From Sanderia malayensis (taxonomy: Eukaryota > Cnidaria > Scyphozoa > Semaeostomeae > Pelagiidae), in contig RQOL01000807.1 in assembly GCA_013076295.1 (NCBI GenBank), forward strand, positions 1-64,000: a stretch of 64,000 nt of DNA. Direction: 5' to 3'. The position numbers and the translations under genes are program-made. Shown here piece after piece: positions 58,976 to 64,000 of the stretch (position 1 is the stretch's first letter; the number at the start of each line of letters is the position of its first letter). Below the pieces are notes generated by a model. It was not told where the DNA came from. It searched no databases and was given only the letters and a program-made list of their open reading frames with translations.

Positions 58976-60835
58976 TTACAAAGTATGCGTACCAAGCGTT
59001 CTGATTGTATGTAAATATATATCAATTCCTTCATTGTTATCCTCATACAAAGGATTTATTTCTCTCAAGGCTGCTTCTCCGGCATCTGTCAAATGTACTC
59101 TTGTTTCTGGTACAACTACATTATTATCAGAATCTATTTGATGCAAAGCAAGTTCTTCGTCGATCCCGTATTGTGCATAATCTTGACCAATGTTGGGTAA
59201 CATGCTTTCGACCTCCACTGGATCTATGTTGGATAACCTTGTTATTCCACTGTGCCAGAGCTGTCGCGGGGATCTGTTGTTTTCAGAGGATAATGGATGA
59301 AATGCCCAATCTTGCTGTAGTTCATCAAGGGCTCTGTTGACTCGTGGGATATATACGAATTGAAGGGCGTATAGGTGAATTTCATCGAGGGGATCAAGCA
59401 AATCATTATTTTCTAAGAAATAGAATATATTCTGGTATCTTCCAACAACATTTCTCTTTACTTCTCCCCACAGACGCTCGATTCGCTGATTATGAACTGA
59501 TTTGCCAGTGATCATACTTCCACGGTTGAGACCCCTTTCGTTCAGCATATATCGTGCAACATCGACGTTTTCCACACCGAAGTCGGACCTAACTCTGGAC
59601 GGTAAGCCATGGGCCCTAACAGCTTCTTGGAACAAGTGCAAGACAGTTTGTGCTTTGTTGTTGTTGCAACATCTTAAGTATACAATCAGCCGGCTGTATC
59701 CATCGATTCCACCATGAATTACCATTCGCCATCTTATCAATTTATGATGGCCGTCAATGTGCCTGTTTGTGAAATATGTAAGTTTTTTAATAAAAGTATA
59801 AGCAACGGACATCAGATAAGGTTAACACTTAAAAGTGTAGGAAAAACTATCCAATGTTGACCCTTATATCAAATTCCTCCAAAATGCTGTTACTTATTTT
59901 AGCGATTTGTCTGTGAATAGCAGACGCTATGGAATTTCGGGCCACATCAGTGGGACCAGAATAAAAGTAAACTTTTAACTGCAACGTTTAACGCTCTTTA
60001 GCTCATGGAAAATTTGCTTGAAACATACAAATTTTTATTTGTTTGCATGAAATCTCTATGAAGAAGGAATGGATATTATGAGAAATACGTACCACAGAGA
60101 ATTAGGTCCAGGCACACTGTAGTGACGTCTAACAATACTAACAGTCCGTCTCAATGCTCTGCTCACTGGGTCAATGGTGTTAATGGCATCTCTGATGCGA
60201 CTTCTTTGAACAAAAATTCCTCGGGATCGGCAAGCTCCAATTACGTAACTTTCTCCTGCGTTAGGTAGAACCCTTAACACATCTCGAATCGCTTCGCAGA
60301 GATCTGTTTGAGAAATACTTGTGTATGTTGTGCAAGGACCATTTGCATCAGAAATTTGCATTCCAAGCTCTTGTCGCCTTCTGTAAATAGTCTTCACTGA
60401 TACACCTATCTCTGCTGCAACGATATGCCAAGACTGATGAATGTTGAATAAACGAAGAAGTTCATCCTTTGATACAAGCTTTCTCTGTCTTCCAAATTTT
60501 TCACTGGATTCCGTAGCATAGCCACTATCTTCGTTTGGACATTCATTTGCATTGAAACTGTTGTTGTTATCCAAAATTACCTCATCAAGCTGAATTAACA
60601 GCAAACTAACATTTGTTAGAAGCTCTTCCAAATAGCCTTGCAAGTCAAATGGGCATGAAATTTCTTGGCATCACCTCAAAAATATGCTCAAAAAGTTCAC
60701 ATACCCTTCACATCTTCTCGCCCAAAATTCGATAGCATTGACATTGCTATTAAACAGTTGTGTTTTTGCTTGACGTAACTGACTAGGCAAGTCGAAAAAA
60801 AGTTGCTCAATGTCTATGTCAGATGAAGATGCCAT
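58976..60835 (-). CDS. IS3EU-like integrase-type (D-D-E) transposase, copy B
   Basis: Minus strand: exon 1 from ATG 60,835 ([20 protein letters not shown]) to about 60,705; exon 2 about 60,640-60,093; exon 3 59,762-58,976. The last junction (TG|G, intron with gtacgt ... cacaaacag) is clean and matches copy A. The acceptor of exon 2 could not be placed without a phase conflict. Exon 2 has a helix-turn-helix ([20 protein letters not shown]) and [20 protein letters not shown]. Exon 3 is an integrase fold: D in [12 protein letters not shown] in [11 protein letters not shown] in [14 protein letters not shown] (34 residues after the second D), then [14 protein letters not shown] and SPRQLW. No stop interrupts exons 2-3. 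The gene converges on the HECT gene, with about 270 bp between their stops. Confidence 0.85.
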
Positions 60836-60906
60836 GATAGGTTTGCCTTAGGCCAATTTGTCCATGTCTCTTTGGCGCCAAAATTTGTTGTTCTGCTACA
60901 CGTGTT

Positions 60907-61464
60907 AAAAATCAGACCCTATAAATGCTGCACAAAACAGACCCTATAAATGCTGCACAAAACAGACCCTATAAATGCTGCACAAAACAGACCCTATAAA
61001 TACAGTACAAAACAGACCTTATGAATACCGCACAAATCAGACCTTATAAAAACAGACCTTATAAGTGCTGCACAAAACAGACCCTATAAATACAGTACAA
61101 AACAGACCTTATAAATACCGCAAAAAACAGACCTTATAAAAACAGACCTTATAAGTGCTGCACAAAACAGACCCTATAAATACAGTACAAAACAGACCTT
61201 ATAAATACCGCAAAAAACAGACCTTATAAAAACAGACCTTATAAGTGCTGCACAAAACAGACCCTATAAATACAGTACAAAACAGACCTTATAAATACCG
61301 CAAAAAACAGACCTTATAAAAACAGACCTTATAAGTGCTGCACAAAACAGACCCTATAAAAACAGACCTTATAAATACCGCACAAATCAGACCTTATAAA
61401 TGCTGCAAAAGAAAGCACGCCTTATAAAAACGCATCACACTTTTGTCCATTATGGCGGGGTATA
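60907..61464. repeat. Right terminal repeat of copy B with a subterminal array
   Basis: Inverted counterpart of 55,273-55,735, slightly longer: about 22 units of acagaccttataaatgctgc variants, some as higher-order triplets of about 125 bp repeated three times. Confidence 0.9.
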
Positions 61465-61743
61465 TGAACGACCATGCAATCTTTTCGCTTTTTTCGGTGC
61501 ACTCCTGCTCGCCATGTTGAAAAGAATTGACACAACGTTGCACGTTGCAGACGCGACGTTTGATGACATCACAGTGATGTTCAGTTTTCGCACGAAAAAG
61601 GTCAGAATTGCCTACTTTGAAGGTTAATAGCGAAAAAAGTATACATAATTTGCAAATTTTATTTGCGCCACGTTAATCAGTGCATTGAAATCTATAGGTT
61701 TTTGAAATAACAACACTATGTAAAAATTCGTTGCATAAGCACT

Positions 61744-62092
61744 TTAACATAGAAAAAGAAACAGTTTTATTGCTGGCACCAACAGGTATTGCTGCCATAA
61801 ACATTGGAGGAACTACCATTCATTCAGCCTTAGACATACCTATTGGCCATTTTAACAAATTTATCCCAAAACTAAATGATGAAATATGCTCATCATTGAG
61901 AAATCAATTTTTAGAAGTAGCTGCAATTATAATTGATGAAATATCAATGGTTTCAAATAAACTTTTGTTGTATATCCACCAGCATTTGACAGAGATATTT
62001 GGGACCCCAAATGATAAACCTTTTGCAAATAAAACAATGATATTTGTATGAGATTTCTTTCCATTACCAACAATACAGGAAAAATGGGTATT
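61744..62092 (+). pseudogene. Pif1-like helicase fragment, right half
   Basis: Continues the frame of 48,215-48,346 across one copy of TTAA (V-N-I-E-K). Contains VLLLAPTGIAAINIGGTTIH (motif Ia region) and AAIIIDEISMVSN (Walker B). A TGA at 62,049-62,051 stands where GDFFQLPP-type proteins have Gly; DFFPLPTIQEK follows in frame, then similarity stops. Pseudogene of a Helitron-like or host Pif1 helicase. Confidence 0.8.
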
Positions 62093-62179
62093 TCTAATCG
62101 CTTGACCCCACGACTCGGGGACTCTCGGACGCACGACTATACGACCTACGGAAATATGACCCATGTCTTTAAAACTGCC

Positions 62180-64000
62180 AAATTTGCATTATTTTCACTG
62201 TAATTATTGTAGCGAACTCAAAGGCACTGTTTTGAAGTATGAAACACAGTTTGGTGAGCATAGGAGCAGAAATAAAGGCTCTTCGAGTAAGCAATTTTGT
62301 CGAAAAAAGCACGCTGTCGTTGCAAATCACTGAGGTTTTCATATCGTAAGCAAGGAAACTGCGGTAGCAGCAATCGAATTCCTGTGGAGCCACGACATTG
62401 ACATTTGCACCGTAATCAAAATTCCATCCTTTCAGAAGCGTTGCGCAATCTGAAACCACCGGTAGTAAGAGAGAACAACTTTAAAGCATTTCATATAAAT
62501 GCAGAAAGACTATTCTGCTATTGTAACGTCTGTGTTTGTTATCATCCATCAAATATAGCAACAAAATGTGAATATATCACAACATAACAACAGCTAAAGC
62601 AACGAAACATGGAAACCTTATCAACATCATCATGCTCATCATTGTAATCGTTATCCTCATTATTATTATTATTGCACCCTGCACCCTGCACTGCGCAGGT
62701 ATATTGAGTTTTTGACCGCTAGAAAACACTTGTAAAGTTTTCTATGGGATGCAAATGGGCCTTAGTTACCGGAGGTTCGAGTTACTCCTGGCACGACTTA
62801 TCATGATTTTCCTGTTTTTATGAATATTATTTCTTTTCGAGTTTACTTCATTTATCTTTATTAAGTAAGAACACATTCCACCAAAATAGTCACAATACAC
62901 AACTACTCAGATCAACTTCTTGATAAAAGCAGACACACGAAATATGGGCACGTTTTATTTTGAACACAAACTATCGGCAACATGAATAAGAGAAGTATGA
63001 CTAGAACTGGAAGCTGCAAGTTTTATAAAGAGTTACAAATAGTTAACCTTCTAATCTGCAATGGTTTCTAAAATGTATATATTTCTAACTAAAAACTAAG
63101 TCACAACCTCGTTCTCAATTTGTCTCATTTTCGTGTCAAGCACGCCACAATGGAATGTCAAGTATGCTGGCAGCGGTTCTTTCTAAAAGGGGGAACGGCA
63201 ATGATGATGATGATGATGATGATACTGATGATGACTGCGTAAAACTTGATATGCCAGATTAAGATAGCCTGCCTTTCGCAAGTCATTAACATACCAAAGG
63301 GAGGGAATATATGAACTTTCCTTGTTGATGAGCGTAGGTCACGCGATGAAAAACATCCGTGCATAATTAACTCAAGTTTTAAAGTAACAAATTTTATATA
63401 TTGCAGCAAAATCATGATAAGTCAGGCCAGGAGTAACTCGAACCTCCGGTAACTAAGGCCCATTTGCATCACATAGAAAACTCAATATACCTGCGCAGTG
63501 CAGGGTACAGAGTGCAATAATAATAATAATGAGGATAACGATTACAATGATGAGCATGATGATGTTGATAAGGTTTCCATGTTTCGTTGCTTTAGCTGTT
63601 GTTATGTTGTGATATATTCACATTTTGTTGCTATATTTGATGGATGATAACAAACACAGACGTTACAATAGCAGAATAGTCTTCTGCATTTGTATGAAAT
63701 GCTTTAAAGTTGTTCTCTCTTACTACTGGTGGTTTCTGATTGGGCGACGCTTCTGAAAAGGATGGAATTTTGATTGCGGTGCAAATGTCAATGTCGTGGC
63801 TCCACAGGAATTCGATTGCTGCTACCGCAGTTTCCTTGCTTACGATATGAAAACCCCAGTGATTTGCAACGACAGCGTGCTTTTTTCGACAAAATTGCTT
63901 ACTCGAAAAGCCTTTATTTCTGTTCCTATGCTCACCAAACTGCGTTTCATACTTCAAAACAGTGCCTTTGACTTTGCTACAATAATTACAGTGAAAATAA
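62180..64000. repeat. Long inverted repeat running off the window
   Basis: Left arm about 62,180-62,810 and right arm about 63,410-64,000 are inverted copies over at least 590 bp (for example cctccggtaactaaggcccat and ttactaccggtggttt-type stretches), around about 600 bp of spacer. The right arm has a longer open frame (63,957-63,631, minus; MKYETQFGEHRNRNKGFSSK) than the left, which has stops. I do not recognise the protein. (ATC)n/(AAT)n short repeats lie in both arms. Probably a foldback element or inverted duplication; its end is outside the window. Confidence 0.75.

Larger units (their letters stand above)
55273..61464. mobile_element. IS3EU-like two-gene transposon, copy B, apparently near-intact
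   Basis: The termini TATACCCCGCCATAATGG are inverted copies, with about one mismatch in the first 75 bp. They are flanked by a perfect 6-bp duplication, TGAACG (55,267-55,272 and 61,465-61,470). As I recall, IS3EU elements make 6-bp duplications and have TAY...RTA ends, which fits. It carries a HECT-type gene (+) and an integrase-type transposase (-) facing each other. 6,192 bp. It sits in the first coding exon of the THAP transposase. Confidence 0.85.
52085..61515 (-). pseudogene. THAP-domain transposase gene of the Kolobok-type element, split by IS3EU copy B
   Basis: Starts at ATG 61,515 (MASRSAPKKAKRLHGRS). The exon is cut by IS3EU copy B and continues at 55,272-54,928: the THAP zinc module with its first Cys pair, FHKFPD, RVWLQFVRRHRPKW, LCSVHFADDCF and AVPTID. 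Then a coiled-coil exon (53,740-53,575; KIILNLQKKLWHVKRKLKEA), a linker exon (53,480-53,290), a Cys-rich exon (about 53,125-52,905; FCFACKSP, CQHCGDGKSF, KYPAGN), the exon with VLLMFKHMGLSA ... EETQWSGDGRFDLMGHNAKY, ANQTGSSNAMEVEG and ISDRH (52,810-52,200; Asp of SGDGR and of SDRH are catalytic candidates), and a final piece at about 52,140-52,085. In-frame TGA codons at 52,650-52,652 and 52,293-52,295 kill it. THAP plus this core fits Kolobok transposases. Confidence 0.75.
48347..61743. mobile_element. 13.4-kb Kolobok-type two-gene transposon with nested insertions
   Basis: The left end AGTGCTCATGCAACGAA and right end (complement) AGTGCTTATGCAACGAA are inverted copies, each flanked by TTAA (48,343-48,346 and 61,744-61,747). 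Inside are a P2X7-C-like gene (+) and a THAP-transposase gene (-) converging near 52 kb. A TTAA duplication, an AG start and a THAP transposase point to Kolobok. Nested: 48,393-49,656, 53,830-54,905 and 55,273-61,464. Without these the element is about 4.9 kb. Confidence 0.85.

Overview
This is a eukaryotic, almost certainly metazoan window. It is AT-rich, its genes are split by GT-AG introns, and it carries a transposon set (KDZ, IS3EU-type, Kolobok-type, Helitron, Penelope-like, BEL/Pao) typical of cnidarian, sponge and other aquatic invertebrate genomes. I cannot name the species. Nearly the whole window is mobile DNA inserted into other mobile DNA. I see no rRNA, tRNA or CRISPR, and only one weak candidate for a host gene (98-2126). 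Superfamily names come from protein motifs, terminal repeats and target-site duplications (TSDs) read by eye; no database was searched.

Left part. Candidate exons of an unrecognised plus-strand gene (98-2126) have two TA-flanked elements in one intron (182-381 and 417-1394). A multi-exon KDZ transposase gene fills 3511-9233 on the minus strand. From 10,068 to 15,490 there are Helitron pieces: a 3' remnant, a truncated copy, and copies joined head to tail at CTAG|TC junctions, filled with hairpin-bearing tandem repeats and microsatellites.

Middle. 15,606-30,261 is an old IS3EU-like element (copy A): a broken integrase-type transposase gene on the plus strand and a broken HECT-type ubiquitin-ligase gene on the minus strand, pointing at each other. 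It is itself interrupted by a TA-type element that holds both an LTR retroelement (gag plus protease ORF only) and a complete Helitron. A TTAA-flanked Kolobok-like element sits in its right terminal repeat. Copy A abuts a tandem Penelope-like retroelement that was split, exactly between A and T, by an 11.6-kb minus-strand Helitron (31,038-42,660). A perfect foldback element with a 9-bp TSD and a truncated BEL/Pao copy follow.

Right part. 48,347-61,743 is a 13.4-kb TTAA-flanked Kolobok-type element. It carries two converging genes: a P2X7-C-terminal-like zinc-binding protein (+) and a THAP-domain transposase (-). The element sits inside a Pif1-like helicase ORF whose halves rejoin in frame. 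Inside it lie a smaller relative with a fragment of the same P2X7-like exon, a 1.1-kb inverted-repeat element, and a 6.2-kb IS3EU-like element (copy B, 55,273-61,464). Copy B has nearly identical terminal inverted repeats and a perfect 6-bp TSD in the THAP exon. Its 757-codon CUE+HECT gene is open, and its D-D-E transposase gene looks intact apart from one unresolved splice. The window ends in one and a half kilobases or more of inverted repeat that runs off the edge.

Most notable are the two two-gene DNA transposons. In one, a transposase is paired with a ubiquitin-ligase-like protein, seen in two diverged copies. In the other, a THAP transposase is paired with a P2X7-C-like protein. The nesting gives a relative order of insertions.
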